DNA of 64,000 nt. Source: Prevotella sp. khp7. Lineage in GTDB: Bacteria > Bacteroidota > Bacteroidia > Bacteroidales > Bacteroidaceae. The stretch spans positions 372,001 to 436,000 of the forward strand of contig NZ_FOIV01000002.1 in assembly GCF_900109055.1 (NCBI RefSeq). Reading direction: 5' to 3'. The position numbers and the translations under genes are program-made. Numbering within the stretch: the stretch's first letter is position 1; every line of letters begins with the position of its first letter. Below the pieces are notes generated by a model. It was not told where the DNA came from, searched no databases, and saw nothing but the letters and a program-made list of their open reading frames with translations. Positions 7,939 to 17,885 of the stretch are shown here, in pieces.

Positions 7939-10359
7939 TTATCTGACACTCCACTCGAAGAGTCCTGTGGCATTGTCTGTTGGCAGTGTTACCTCTAAAC
8001 GCAAAGCCTTTGTCTTGACAGGATTGAAGTTGACTGTGCATGCTGTGCCCTTGTCAGTGGGGTAATCAGTAACTCCTGTTACGGGCAGCCACAGGCCTTG
8101 AGCATTCTGATAGAGGATGCGCCATGACTGAGGTACGCGACATCCGCCCCAGGGACCATCGTCGTACCAATAAACTGTTGCACTTTGGACAAGACTCTCC
8201 TGTGGAAATTCGTAGGCAAGCCATTCTGTGCAGTCTTTTTTAGGCCACCAATGGGTATAGGGTACGGATCGATCGTTTTCATCCTTAGGAATCAAGCGAT
8301 CGTTGATGGAGGATATGGCAGGCACTTCGCACGAACTGGTGACTTTGCTCTCTGAAGCCAATGTTACTGGCTGAGAGGGAGATGTGGCATTTAGGTCTTG
8401 AGGCAGCCATACACGCATCTTTCCTGAACCACGATGACACCATGCGTAGTATGGGATAAGTGTCAGCGTTTGGTCTTGAGTTTCAAGCTTGCCCGATTTA
8501 TTGAGGTTCAGTGTCTGGGCATCGGTAATAAGGGTCTGAATGGGTGTGCCTGCTATCTCGCCTTTCCCGATACGGAATTGTGGGTTCTGGTTAATCAGGG
8601 TTGCCATAATGTCAAAATCGTTATCAGGATGTTCTGCACAATATACCAGCGGTCCACGCTCAATGCTCACCATGCCCCGATCTGCTTCTACCTTATTATT
8701 GGCACGTACGGTACGTGGCTCCATATCAAAGTGGATCTGAATCTTATCACCCTTCTTCCACTTACGGTCGATAGTGTAATACCCGTCATTCGTAACTTTT
8801 GCTACAACAGTTTGTCCGTTTACCGTGACAGAATAATCAAGACGCTTGTTGTCGGAATACTTGTAAAGGTTTGAGGGTAAGACCTGATTACGCACCCATC
8901 CTGGAATGCGAATCTTCATGGCGAACTGACCTGCTGTATTCTGATCGACAGAGACTGTGATGTCGCCATTCCAGGGATATTCTGTCGTCTGAGTCAGACC
9001 AACCTTTTTCCCTGCGACGCTCAGAATGCTTTTATTAGAGAGGAAGAGGTTTATGTATACATTACGATTCTTCACTGCATAAATGTAACCCGGCAGTGAG
9101 GGTATGAAACGGCAGATGTTACTTGGGCAACAGGCACAGCCGAACCAGGCCTGACGCTGATGCTGCCCCATTGACTCTAGAGGGTTGGGATAGAAGAATC
9201 CATCGCCTTTAAGCGATACACCGCTAATCAATCCATTGTAGAGAGTGCGTTCTAATACGTCATAGTACTTAGAATCACCATGAAGCAAGAATAAACGGTA
9301 GTTCACATATACATTGCCAATAGCGGCACAGGTTTCGCAATAGGCACTCATGTTGGGCAGTTCGTAATTCGCACCAAAGGCCTCGCCATTCGAAGTTGCT
9401 CCGATTCCGCCAGTGATATAGAGTTTCTTAGTGACAATATTATCCCAGATGGCATCAATGGCCTTAATGTATTCTTTATCTCCAGTGAGTGCAGCTACAT
9501 CAGCCATTCCTGCATACATATAGGCGGCGCGAACGGCATGGCCTACAGCTTCATCCTGCTCAACAACAGGTTTGTGAGCCTGAGAATAATCATGAACGAT
9601 GGTGGTCTTGCCACGATAATCAAGGAAGAACTTGGCTTCATCAAGGTATTTCTTGTCACCAGTCAACAGGTAAAGTTTGGCGAGGGCCATTTCCGCAATC
9701 TGGTGTCCTGGTACGACACATGCCTGTCCCGGATTAGGGCCAACCTCCTTGCAAACGACATCGGCATAGCGGATGGCAATGTCGAGGAATTTTCTTGACC
9801 CTGTGGCTTGATAGTGGGCGATGGCTCCTTCTATCATGTGACCAAGGTTATAGAGTTCATGACTCAGGTCTTCTTCCATGCTCCAGCGCTTATCGCCAGC
9901 CCACTCATGGGGCTCTTTAGGGTTTTGGGTGCGCGAAGTGTAAAGATAACCGTCAGGTTCCTGAGCAGAGGCGATTATCTCAAGCACACTGTCTATATAT
10001 GCCACCAGTTTCTTATCAGGATAGGTTTGTAGGATATAACTAGCGCCTTCAATAGTCTTGTAGGGGTCTGTATCGTCAAAGGCCAGACCTCCTACCTTGA
10101 ATACTTTTGATGGATCCTTCAGATGCTCTGCCGCATTGGAGAAGTTGGTGTAACGACCTGTTTCCTCACACTTCGAGAAGGCGAGGGGGATGGTTACCTT
10201 GCGACTGGCTTCCAATCGTTGCCCCCAAAACGAGCCGGAGGCTACTTTCACACTTGTAAAAGGTACGGGGGTGATAGGATACCCATGTGCCTGTTCTTTT
10301 TGTGCGCTTATAGGCAATATCATGGTCATGCTCAGCGCGATTGTTGCAAACTTTTTCAT
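7939..10359 (-). CDS. GH127 beta-L-arabinofuranosidase with C-terminal discoidin-like domain
   Basis: GH127 enzymes are cysteine glycosidases with a bound zinc that cleave beta-L-arabinofuranosyl links, for example in the Hyp-linked arabino-oligosaccharides of extensins. A signal peptide ends near ISAQ (residue 19). The (alpha/alpha)6 catalytic domain follows. By alignment with the known family pattern, the acid/base Glu is E326 in GEAFGANYELPN, the zinc ligands are E342 and C344 (CETC) with C410 and C411 (GCACC), and C410 is the nucleophile. Residues about 665-806 form a beta-sandwich resembling an F5/8-type domain (THWWPKKDCTEWLAYEF). It is divergent from another GH127 gene across a 371-bp control region, and its long leader contains the 22-bp repeat array. 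Confidence 0.92.
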   Translation of the reverse strand: MKKFATIALSMTMILPISAQKEQAHGYPITPVPFTSVKVASGSFWGQRLEASRKVTIPLAFSKCEETGRYTNFSNAAEHLKDPSKVFKVGGLAFDDTDPYKTIEGASYILQTYPDKKLVAYIDSVLEIIASAQEPDGYLYTSRTQNPKEPHEWAGDKRWSMEEDLSHELYNLGHMIEGAIAHYQATGSRKFLDIAIRYADVVCKEVGPNPGQACVVPGHQIAEMALAKLYLLTGDKKYLDEAKFFLDYRGKTTIVHDYSQAHKPVVEQDEAVGHAVRAAYMYAGMADVAALTGDKEYIKAIDAIWDNIVTKKLYITGGIGATSNGEAFGANYELPNMSAYCETCAAIGNVYVNYRLFLLHGDSKYYDVLERTLYNGLISGVSLKGDGFFYPNPLESMGQHQRQAWFGCACCPSNICRFIPSLPGYIYAVKNRNVYINLFLSNKSILSVAGKKVGLTQTTEYPWNGDITVSVDQNTAGQFAMKIRIPGWVRNQVLPSNLYKYSDNKRLDYSVTVNGQTVVAKVTNDGYYTIDRKWKKGDKIQIHFDMEPRTVRANNKVEADRGMVSIERGPLVYCAEHPDNDFDIMATLINQNPQFRIGKGEIAGTPIQTLITDAQTLNLNKSGKLETQDQTLTLIPYYAWCHRGSGKMRVWLPQDLNATSPSQPVTLASESKVTSSCEVPAISSINDRLIPKDENDRSVPYTHWWPKKDCTEWLAYEFPQESLVQSATVYWYDDGPWGGCRVPQSWRILYQNAQGLWLPVTGVTDYPTDKGTACTVNFNPVKTKALRLEVTLPTDNATGLFEWSVR

Positions 10360-10389
10360 CTTCTCAAATTTCTTAATTCTTAGTTACAA

Positions 10390-10449
10390 TTTCCTCGGAA
10401 CAAAGTGGAGGTTTCCTCGGAGTAAAGTCTCACTTTATCCGAAGCAAAC
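10390..10449. repeat. Three 16-bp near-palindromes at 22-bp period (array A)
   Basis: Units start at 10390 (TTTCCTCGGAACAAAG), 10412 (TTTCCTCGGAGTAAAG) and 10434 (TTTATCCGAAGCAAAC), exactly 22 bp apart. The spacers partly continue the symmetry. The array lies in the predicted 5' leader of the minus-strand GH127 gene, 30 bp before its start codon. Arrays with the same geometry occur at 21289 and 61787. Confidence 0.8.
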
Positions 10450-10527
10450 TCGGAGAGCTTTACAAAGATTGCATGATGACGGGATTGGTTTTCTGTTCAT
10501 TCTTGTTAGCGTCTTCGATTTCTGCTG

Positions 10528-10535
10528 CAAAGATA
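10528..10535 (-). promoter_or_regulatory. -7 box of the minus-strand GH127 gene
   Basis: The minus strand reads TATCTTTG. Transcription from here would give a leader of about 160 nt that includes repeat array A. There is no good -33 box; the ATCGTCCAA half-site centred at 10568 lies 36.5 bp upstream of the box centre, as expected for an activated promoter. Confidence 0.6.
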
Positions 10536-10563
10536 GAAAAAATCTGTGGAACGGAAAGGTAAT

Positions 10564-10645
10564 ATCGTCCAAACTCTTGAGTAGAATCGTCCAAAAATGC
10601 CCATCCAGCCATGATTTGGACGATTTTTTTATCATCTTGGACGAT
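10564..10645. promoter_or_regulatory. Mirror-symmetric operator: four ATCGTCCAA half-sites
   Basis: The 9-mer ATCGTCCAA occurs at 10564-10572 and 10586-10594. Its reverse complement occurs at 10616-10624 and 10637-10645. Each pair is a direct repeat with 22- or 21-bp spacing, the geometry typical of AraC-type activators. The pairs face opposite ways, one towards each divergent GH127 gene. The nearest half-site to each -7 box is 36.5 bp away, centre to centre, on both sides. The HTCS at 22616, which has an AraC-type DNA-binding domain, is the obvious candidate ligand (inference). Confidence 0.7.
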
Positions 10646-10673
10646 ATTGACAGACGGTTTCGCTATTTCTTTG

Positions 10674-10681
10674 TTATTTTG
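10674..10681 (+). promoter_or_regulatory. Probable -7 box of the GH127-SusCD operon
   Basis: TTATTTTG matches TAnnTTTG except at the second base, and its distance to the nearest operator half-site equals that on the opposite side. An alternative is TAACTTTA at 10694-10701, with TTTG at 10670-10673 at a 20-bp spacing. Confidence 0.5.
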
Positions 10682-10730
10682 CATTTAAAATCGTAACTTT
10701 AACAAAAATCTAAAGAATATAACTAAAAAT

Positions 10731-13124
10731 ATGAAACAATGTTTTTTACTATTAGGTGCTGCTATCGTATCGCTTGCTGCCTCTGCTCAACAGATTGAGG
10801 AGGTGCCTTTTACGCAGGTACACCTTAATGATGTGTTCTGGAGTCCCCGCATAGAGGTGAATCGTACCGTCAGTATCCCCTCTGCCTTCCATGAGTGCGA
10901 GGTGAATGGGCGTTTCGATAACTTCGCCATCGCCGCCGGGCTGATTCAGGGAGAACATAGGGGTGATTTCTCATTCGATGATACCGATCCCTATAAGGTT
11001 ATCGAGGGTGCCAGCTATTCGCTCGCTGTGCACTATGATGCCAAGCTCGATCACTATCTCGACTCTGTTATTAACATCATTGCCCAGGCTCAGGAGCCTG
11101 ACGGCTATCTGACTACGTGTGTGACCAATAAATGTACGCGACTGAGCAGATGGTGGGGCAGCCACAGATGGGAGAAGATAAACTCGCACGAACTCTATAA
11201 CTCGGGCCATCTCATTGAGAGTGCCGTCGCCCACTATCGTGCCACAGGCAAGAAAACCTTTCTGAATGTTGCCATCAAGAATGCCGATCTCGTATGCAAG
11301 ACCTTCGGCCCTGATGAAGGACAGATTCATCGTCCTGGTGGACATCCTATTATTGAGATGGCTCTTTGTAAATTGTATAAGGTGACGGGCAACAAGAAGT
11401 ATCTTGAGGGGGCAAAGTATTTCGTCGACGAGACGGGTCGCTGTACAGATGGACATCGGCCTTCAGAGTATTCTCAAGACCACAAGCCCATCCTACAGCA
11501 AGATGAGATCGTGGGGCATGCCGTGCGCGCAGGCTATCTTTACTCCGGGGTGGCCGATGTTGCTGCACTTACTGGCGACAAGGCCTATTTTGAGGCTCTT
11601 GAGCGAATCTGGGAAAACATGTCGAGCAAGAAACTCTTCATCACTGGTGGTATCGGAAGTCGCCCACAAGGTGAAGGTTTTGGTCCTAACTATGAGCTAT
11701 GGAACCATACTTCCTATTGTGAAACCTGTGCTGCCATCGCCAACGTCTATTGGAACTATCGTATGTTCCTTGCTACGGGCGAAAGCAAATATATTGATAT
11801 TTGTGAACGTGCTTTATATAATAATGTATTAAGTGGCGTCAGTCTTTCTGGCGACAGGTTTTTCTACGACAACCCCTTGGAGAGTGATGGTGAGCATGAA
11901 CGCCAGAAGTGGTTCGGGTGTGCCTGCTGTCCTGGCAATATCACCCGTTTTATAGCTTCAGTGCCTGGATACATTTATGCCATGCAAGGCAAAAACATCT
12001 ATGTTAATCTTTATGCACAAGGCAAGGCAAGAATAGGTAAAGTGGAATTAGAGCAAACCACCAACTATCCCTGGGATGGTAGAATCCGCATTAAGGTGAC
12101 GAAGGGCGGTGGTAAATTCGCCATCAAATTCCGTATTCCAAGTTGGCTGAAAACCTCTCCAACAAACAACTCTCTCTACAAATATGTTGATGCAGCCCCT
12201 GTTTACACCATTACAGTCAATGGTGTGAAAGTGGCTGCAGAGACTGACGACTACGCTACAATCCAACGTTCTTGGAAAAAAGGTGACGTCATAGAACTGA
12301 ACTTCCCGATGGAGGTCCGTCGCATCGTGGCCAATGACAATGTCGAGGACAATCGTGGTAAAATCGCACTTGAGCGTGGCCCTATCGTCTATTGTCTTGA
12401 AGGATCTGACCAGGCCGACGGAAAGGTTTTCAACAAGTATATTCTTAACTCTGCTGATATTCAGGCTCACTTCGAACAGAATCTCCTCAATGGCGTCGTA
12501 ACTCTCAGTGGCGATGCTAAGGAACTTCAACTTTCTGGCGAGATAAAAGACGTAAAGTTCCACGCTATTCCATATTCTACTTGGAACAACCGCGGACCTC
12601 AGCAGATGGAAATATGGATTGCTAATACCCCAACAAAGGCTGTTGCAACCCCCGTTCAAACCATTGCCTCAAAGGCTCAGACCTTCTCAAACCGCGCTCC
12701 CATCCAGAATGATGCTCCAGAAACGGCTCCCGTCGATTCCTGGGCGAGTGGCGTGAACGACCAATGGGAACCCACTCGCAGTAGCGATATTTCAAAACCT
12801 TATCATTACTGGTGGCTGAAAGAGGGCTCTACCGAGGCTATCAGCTATCAGTTCGATCAAGAATACGAAGTAAGTAATGTACAGGTTTACTGGCTAGAAT
12901 TCGACCATTATGACGGAAACTTCCGAACCCCAGAGTCGTGGCAGCTCTTCTATAAGGATGCTCAAGGCGAATGGCAGGAAGTAGAGGACCATAGTCCTTT
13001 TACCGTCAACAAAGACTGTTACAATAGCGTTGATTTCAAGCCTGTACGCACCATAGGTCTAAAGATTCTCGCCAAACTTCGTAAGGGAGAGTCTGGAGGC
13101 GTTCTCGAATGGAAAGTAAAATAA
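10731..13124 (+). CDS. GH127 beta-L-arabinofuranosidase with C-terminal discoidin-like domain
   Basis: This is the first gene of the SusCD operon. A signal peptide ends near SAQQ (residues 1-20). The GH127 signature residues are present: probable acid/base E315 in GEGFGPNYELWN, zinc ligands E331 and C333 in CETC, and C399-C400 in GCACC, C399 being the likely nucleophile. The C-terminal part (about residue 660 on) is a beta-sandwich like that of the divergent paralogue (YHYWWLKEGSTEAISYQF). The paralogues share architecture but differ around the active site, for example WN instead of PN after YEL, so they may attack different beta-Araf linkages. Only 45 bp separate it from the SusC gene's chosen start. 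Confidence 0.92.
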   Translation: MKQCFLLLGAAIVSLAASAQQIEEVPFTQVHLNDVFWSPRIEVNRTVSIPSAFHECEVNGRFDNFAIAAGLIQGEHRGDFSFDDTDPYKVIEGASYSLAVHYDAKLDHYLDSVINIIAQAQEPDGYLTTCVTNKCTRLSRWWGSHRWEKINSHELYNSGHLIESAVAHYRATGKKTFLNVAIKNADLVCKTFGPDEGQIHRPGGHPIIEMALCKLYKVTGNKKYLEGAKYFVDETGRCTDGHRPSEYSQDHKPILQQDEIVGHAVRAGYLYSGVADVAALTGDKAYFEALERIWENMSSKKLFITGGIGSRPQGEGFGPNYELWNHTSYCETCAAIANVYWNYRMFLATGESKYIDICERALYNNVLSGVSLSGDRFFYDNPLESDGEHERQKWFGCACCPGNITRFIASVPGYIYAMQGKNIYVNLYAQGKARIGKVELEQTTNYPWDGRIRIKVTKGGGKFAIKFRIPSWLKTSPTNNSLYKYVDAAPVYTITVNGVKVAAETDDYATIQRSWKKGDVIELNFPMEVRRIVANDNVEDNRGKIALERGPIVYCLEGSDQADGKVFNKYILNSADIQAHFEQNLLNGVVTLSGDAKELQLSGEIKDVKFHAIPYSTWNNRGPQQMEIWIANTPTKAVATPVQTIASKAQTFSNRAPIQNDAPETAPVDSWASGVNDQWEPTRSSDISKPYHYWWLKEGSTEAISYQFDQEYEVSNVQVYWLEFDHYDGNFRTPESWQLFYKDAQGEWQEVEDHSPFTVNKDCYNSVDFKPVRTIGLKILAKLRKGESGGVLEWKVK

Positions 13125-13169
13125 AACTATACATATTTATAATTCATGAACCTAAAAAAACAAATTGGT

Positions 13170-16145
13170 ATGAAAAAACATTTTTTATGTTTGCTTTTGT
13201 TGGGCGGAACTCTCGGAGTCTACGCTTCAGAAAGCACATCACCAGCCGTTGCTGAGATTACTCAGCAGGGTGTGACAATGAAAGGTGTTGTTAAGGATGC
13301 CAAGGGCGAACCGATTATCGGCGCTACGGTAACTGAGAAGGGCACCAAGAATGCAACTGTTACTGACTACAATGGTAACTATTCTTTAACTGTTACCAAT
13401 CGTAACACTGTACTTGTCGTCTCTTACATCGGCTTCATTGCCCAGGAAGTCAAGGATGGCGGCGATGTGACGCTCCAAGAAGACAACGCGTTGCTGAACG
13501 AGGTGGTTGTCATTGGTTATGGTACACAGCGTAAGGGCGATGTTACCTCAGCTATTACAAGTGTGAAGGCCGAGGATTTTGCACAAGGAAATATCCGCGA
13601 CGCCGGCGCTCTGATTAAGGGTAAAGTGGCTGGTCTCACCATCTCTAATGGTTCAGGCGACCCCAGCTCAGCATCAAGCATCCGTCTGCGTGGCATCATC
13701 TCACTCTATGGTGGTAACTCTCCACTCGTACTGGTCGATGGTCTGGAAGGCAGTCTGAGCTCTGTCGCTCCTGAGAACATCGAAAGTATCGACGTACTGA
13801 AAGATGCCTCGGCAGCTGCTATCTATGGTACACGTGGTGCTGCTGGTGTGATTCTTATCACCACTAAGGCAGGTAAGCGTGAAGCTAAGACAACAGCCAA
13901 CTATAGCGGTTATGTATCACTGGCCTCGTTCGGAAAAAAGCTCGACATGATGGACGGCGATGATATCCGTGCTGGCAAAACCAACTATACCGATCGTGGT
14001 TATGATACTGATTGGCTCGATGCCGTATCGCGTACAGCCCTCACCCATAACCACAACGTCAATATCAGTGGCGGTAATAAGAGCACTTCTTACAATGCCG
14101 ACTTCACCTATCGCGACCAGCAGGGTGTATTCATCAACACTTATAGTAAGGAGATGCACTTCAACGGTGGGCTGTCGCACTGGATGTTCAACGATATGTT
14201 GAAGCTGCAGTTCAATATTCTGAAGCGTTGGCACGAGAATGGTCCAGTGGATGCTGCTGGTCAGATGGTATATCGTCAGGCCCTGATGCGTAACCCCACA
14301 GAGCCCATTTATGCCGAGGATGGTAACTGGTATGAAAACTTCGGTATCAACTATTATTATAACCCAGTAAGCATCCTGAACGAGCAGACTGGTGAGTACA
14401 AGACAGAGACCACCCGTCTGACAGGTAACATCACCTTGGAGCCTATCCGTGGTTGGCAGACTAACCTGATGCTCTCTACTGAACGCTACAATGCCCACGA
14501 CGAGGGTTACCAGTCGTCGAACTACTATGGTCAGCGTGCTGAGTACCGCACAGGCTATGCCTACCACAGCTATGCTTACAATAAGACCAACAATTTGGAA
14601 CTCACTTCTACCTATAAACATCAGTGGGGTGATCATCGCTTCGAGGCACTCGTGGGTTACAGCTACCAGTATCAGGTCGATGAGAACTTCTATGCCAACA
14701 ATACCAACTTCCTGAACGACTTTTTCGAGTACAACAACTTGGGTGTTGGTCAGTATTTGAAGGAAGGTAAGGCTGGTATGGGCAGCGGCAAAAGCGACGA
14801 CACACTGATTGGTTTCTTCGGACGTGTTAGCTACGGTTTTGCAGATAAGTACAACGTGCTGCTCTCTATGCGTCGTGAGGGTTCTTCTAAGTTTGGTGCC
14901 AACAACAAGTGGGGTTCGTTCCCCTCTGCCTCTCTTGGATGGACCATCTCTAACGAGAAGTTCATGCAGGGCACTAAGTCGTGGCTCGATAATCTGAAGC
15001 TGCGTGCAGGTTTTGGTGTTACTGGTGTTGTCCCTGCCAGCCGCTATCAGTCGCTCACCACTTGGGCACTGGGTTCACCTTACTATTATGACAATGGTAC
15101 CTGGAAACAGGGTTTGAAGGTTGACCAGAACCCAAACCCCGACCTGAAGTGGGAGAAATCAACTGAGTATAATGTCGGTCTCGACTTTGCCGTACTCGGC
15201 GACCGCATCTGGGGTAACATTGATGTTTACCGCAAGAAGACCGTCGATATGCTCTGGTGGTATGACGTACCTGTTCCACCAAACCTCTACAGCCAGACAT
15301 TGGCTAATGTAGGTGAAATGCGTAACCAGGGTATTGAGGTGGCTATCAATGCCATTCCTGTTCGCACCAAGGATTTTGAGTGGAAGACCACTGCAACCTT
15401 TGCTCACAACGCTACCAAGCTGCTCAGTCTGAGCAACGATCTCTACGAGACTGCCAACAAGCACTATATCGCTTATCTCGGCGAGCCTATTTCACTCTCT
15501 ACACAGATTATGGAGGTAGGCAAGCCTCTCGGACAATGGTATGGTCTGAAGTCGGTTGGCGTCAGTGAGAACGGTCTCTGGATGATTGAGAATCCTACCA
15601 CAGGCGAAATCGAGGAATTTAACGATAACATGCTGACCGATAAGGAAACCTACTATCAGAACCTGGGCAATGCTATTCCTAAAATCAATGTTGGTTGGAG
15701 CAATACCTTTAAGTATAAGGACTTTGATTTGAACATGCAGTTTACAGGACAGTTTGGTTTCAAGATTCTGAATGAGGCCCGTGCCTACTATCAGAACAAT
15801 GCCGTGACCTATAACCGTCTGAAGGATGCTGCTGTGGCTCCTTATGCTGATGGCAACGTGCTGAAGCCTGCCCAGAAGCAGACCTTCGTCAGCTACTACC
15901 TGAGCAATGGTAACTACCTGAAACTCTCGAACCTGACACTGGGTTATAATGTGCCGTTGAAGGTCAACAAGTATGTGAAGAACGTGCGTGCTTATCTCTC
16001 TGCCGACAACGTGTTCACCATCACCTCATACAATGGTCTGGATCCTGAGCTCTCGAATGGCGATCCCCAGTACTCTGGTATCGATAGCCGCGACAAGTAT
16101 CCTACCATCCGTACTTATACATTTGGTTTAAATGTTACATTCTAA
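13170..16145 (+). CDS. SusC/RagA-family TonB-dependent outer-membrane transporter
   Basis: This is the outer-membrane importer of the locus; it moves oligosaccharides with its SusD partner, powered by TonB. I prefer the Met at 13170 (MKKHFLCLLLLGG...), which gives a clean signal peptide; an in-frame Met at 13146 would add eight residues. A CarboxypepD_reg-like domain follows (GVVKDAKGEPIIGATV, about residues 40-110). Next come the plug domain (EVVVIGYGTQRKGDVTSA) and the 22-strand barrel ending in the aromatic TFGLNVTF. The length (991 residues) is normal for SusC. The SusD gene starts 13 bp later. Confidence 0.95.
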   Translation: MKKHFLCLLLLGGTLGVYASESTSPAVAEITQQGVTMKGVVKDAKGEPIIGATVTEKGTKNATVTDYNGNYSLTVTNRNTVLVVSYIGFIAQEVKDGGDVTLQEDNALLNEVVVIGYGTQRKGDVTSAITSVKAEDFAQGNIRDAGALIKGKVAGLTISNGSGDPSSASSIRLRGIISLYGGNSPLVLVDGLEGSLSSVAPENIESIDVLKDASAAAIYGTRGAAGVILITTKAGKREAKTTANYSGYVSLASFGKKLDMMDGDDIRAGKTNYTDRGYDTDWLDAVSRTALTHNHNVNISGGNKSTSYNADFTYRDQQGVFINTYSKEMHFNGGLSHWMFNDMLKLQFNILKRWHENGPVDAAGQMVYRQALMRNPTEPIYAEDGNWYENFGINYYYNPVSILNEQTGEYKTETTRLTGNITLEPIRGWQTNLMLSTERYNAHDEGYQSSNYYGQRAEYRTGYAYHSYAYNKTNNLELTSTYKHQWGDHRFEALVGYSYQYQVDENFYANNTNFLNDFFEYNNLGVGQYLKEGKAGMGSGKSDDTLIGFFGRVSYGFADKYNVLLSMRREGSSKFGANNKWGSFPSASLGWTISNEKFMQGTKSWLDNLKLRAGFGVTGVVPASRYQSLTTWALGSPYYYDNGTWKQGLKVDQNPNPDLKWEKSTEYNVGLDFAVLGDRIWGNIDVYRKKTVDMLWWYDVPVPPNLYSQTLANVGEMRNQGIEVAINAIPVRTKDFEWKTTATFAHNATKLLSLSNDLYETANKHYIAYLGEPISLSTQIMEVGKPLGQWYGLKSVGVSENGLWMIENPTTGEIEEFNDNMLTDKETYYQNLGNAIPKINVGWSNTFKYKDFDLNMQFTGQFGFKILNEARAYYQNNAVTYNRLKDAAVAPYADGNVLKPAQKQTFVSYYLSNGNYLKLSNLTLGYNVPLKVNKYVKNVRAYLSADNVFTITSYNGLDPELSNGDPQYSGIDSRDKYPTIRTYTFGLNVTF

Positions 16146-16158
16146 AACAGTTACTACA

Positions 16159-17829
16159 ATGAAAGCAATATACAACAAATTCATCGTTTCCGCTATGGTG
16201 GGGGCCGCAGGCCTGACTATCGGAGGATGTACTGACCTTGATGAGACCATTTACTCACGCTTGGCCTCTGAGAAGTACGAGTTTACTGATGCCGACCTCG
16301 AAGCTACCATAGCTCCAGTATATAGCAGTCTGCGCGACGTGTATTGGGGATGGTTCGGTATGGCCGACATTATGGACGAGAGTTCCGACGTGTGGGGCAT
16401 TCCTAACCGTATCGGTATCGGCTGGGGTGACCTTTATATCTCCCTGCACAAGCATGAGTTTAACTCGGGTATCGGACACTTCTCTGTGAACTGGGGTAAC
16501 AACTACGCTGGCGTCAACGCCTGCAACCAGATTTTGGCCAACGAGCAGGTGGCTAGTAGCGAACTTATCAAAGCACAGGTACGTGCCTACCGCGCCATGT
16601 ACTACTACAACCTGTTCGACCTGTTCCGTAACATCCCTTTGGATACCACTTTCGTTCATCCTGATGGTTGGACTCCTGAACAGGCTGATCCTGAGGTAAC
16701 CTACAAGTGGATTGAGAACGAGCTGAAAGAAGTGGCCGACCAGTGTGGCGACGACATCTCGTTAGGCAAACTCAGTAAGTATGCAGCCTACATGCAATTG
16801 GCTAAGCTCTATCTGAACCACGATGCTTGGTTCCCTAACAAGAAAGACAACTCTTACTATCAGAAGTGTATCGACTGCCTGAACATCATCATCAACTCTG
16901 GTAAGTTCTCTCTGGCAGCCAACTACAGCGACAACTTCTTAGAGGATATCTCTGCCTCGCCTGAGATTATCTTCGGTATCGTGTTCGAGAACAAGTATGC
17001 CAGTGGTAACTTTATGGCCAATCTTTGGATTCATAATGCAGGTCGTGCCCGCTGGAACTTCTCAGGATGGGCCACTGGCGGCGGTATCGTATTCCCGCAG
17101 TTCCTCGATATCTACGAGGATGGCGACACCCGCTTGGAAAACACTTGGACGGGCGGTCCGCAGTATGCTCTCGATGGCAGTCCTATCCTTCTCGATGGCG
17201 AGCCTCTCGACTACACTCGAGAGATTCACAGTATTGACAATCCTGGCTGTTATCCGATGGAGAGTTGGCGATTGGTGAAGTATGAGATCAAGAGTGGTGA
17301 CTTTGGTTCGAGCTATGACGACGTACCCTACTATCGTTATGCCGATGCCCTGCTGATGAAGGCTGAGTGCCTACTCCGCTTAGGTGGCTACAACGGTGAG
17401 ACCGAGGACGATGCTGCTGCATTGGTTACTCAGGTACGTGCCCGTAACTTCAAGGCCGACCCATCGAAGGCCAAGGTTACCGCAGCCCAGCTGAAGGGTG
17501 GCAGTAAGTACAACTACGGACACCGCGAGAATACTGGAGAACTGGGTGGTGCCGACAACTGGGTAGAGAACTACCAGGGTGGCGACGACATCGAACTGGG
17601 CGGACTGCTCGATGAGCTGGCTCGTGAGTTTGTTTGCGAGGCTCACCGTCGCGATGACATTATCCGCTTCATGATTAAGGGTACCAATATGAATGTGTAC
17701 TGCGGCAAGTCGTGGTTCTGCAAGGATCCCGAGGCCGACCGCCATACCGACATATTCCCTATCCCTCAGGATGCCCTTGACGGCAACCCCAAGCTGAAGC
17801 AGAACCCTGGCTATACAGCTGCAAACTAA
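16159..17829 (+). CDS. SusD/RagB-family glycan-binding lipoprotein
   Basis: This surface lipoprotein forms the lid of the SusC transporter and binds the target oligosaccharide. I use the Met at 16159 (MKAIYNKFIVS...) rather than 16132, because the signal peptide then ends correctly at the lipidation site C24 (IGGC) and does not overlap SusC. TPR-like helices typical of SusD are visible (AQVRAYRAMYYYNLFDLF), and the C-terminus has the family ending FPIPQDAL...NPKLKQNPGY. The length of 556 residues is usual. It sits between SusC and two surface lipoproteins in one operon. Confidence 0.95.
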   Translation: MKAIYNKFIVSAMVGAAGLTIGGCTDLDETIYSRLASEKYEFTDADLEATIAPVYSSLRDVYWGWFGMADIMDESSDVWGIPNRIGIGWGDLYISLHKHEFNSGIGHFSVNWGNNYAGVNACNQILANEQVASSELIKAQVRAYRAMYYYNLFDLFRNIPLDTTFVHPDGWTPEQADPEVTYKWIENELKEVADQCGDDISLGKLSKYAAYMQLAKLYLNHDAWFPNKKDNSYYQKCIDCLNIIINSGKFSLAANYSDNFLEDISASPEIIFGIVFENKYASGNFMANLWIHNAGRARWNFSGWATGGGIVFPQFLDIYEDGDTRLENTWTGGPQYALDGSPILLDGEPLDYTREIHSIDNPGCYPMESWRLVKYEIKSGDFGSSYDDVPYYRYADALLMKAECLLRLGGYNGETEDDAAALVTQVRARNFKADPSKAKVTAAQLKGGSKYNYGHRENTGELGGADNWVENYQGGDDIELGGLLDELAREFVCEAHRRDDIIRFMIKGTNMNVYCGKSWFCKDPEADRHTDIFPIPQDALDGNPKLKQNPGYTAAN

Positions 17830-17885
17830 GGGATGAATAGGGATATATAGAATATAATGATGAAAAAATGTAATAATGTAAAAGT

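Noticed and set aside
10435..10696. Short open frames in the GH127 divergent region, on both strands
   Set aside because: They run through the operator half-sites and promoter boxes and show no family resemblance.
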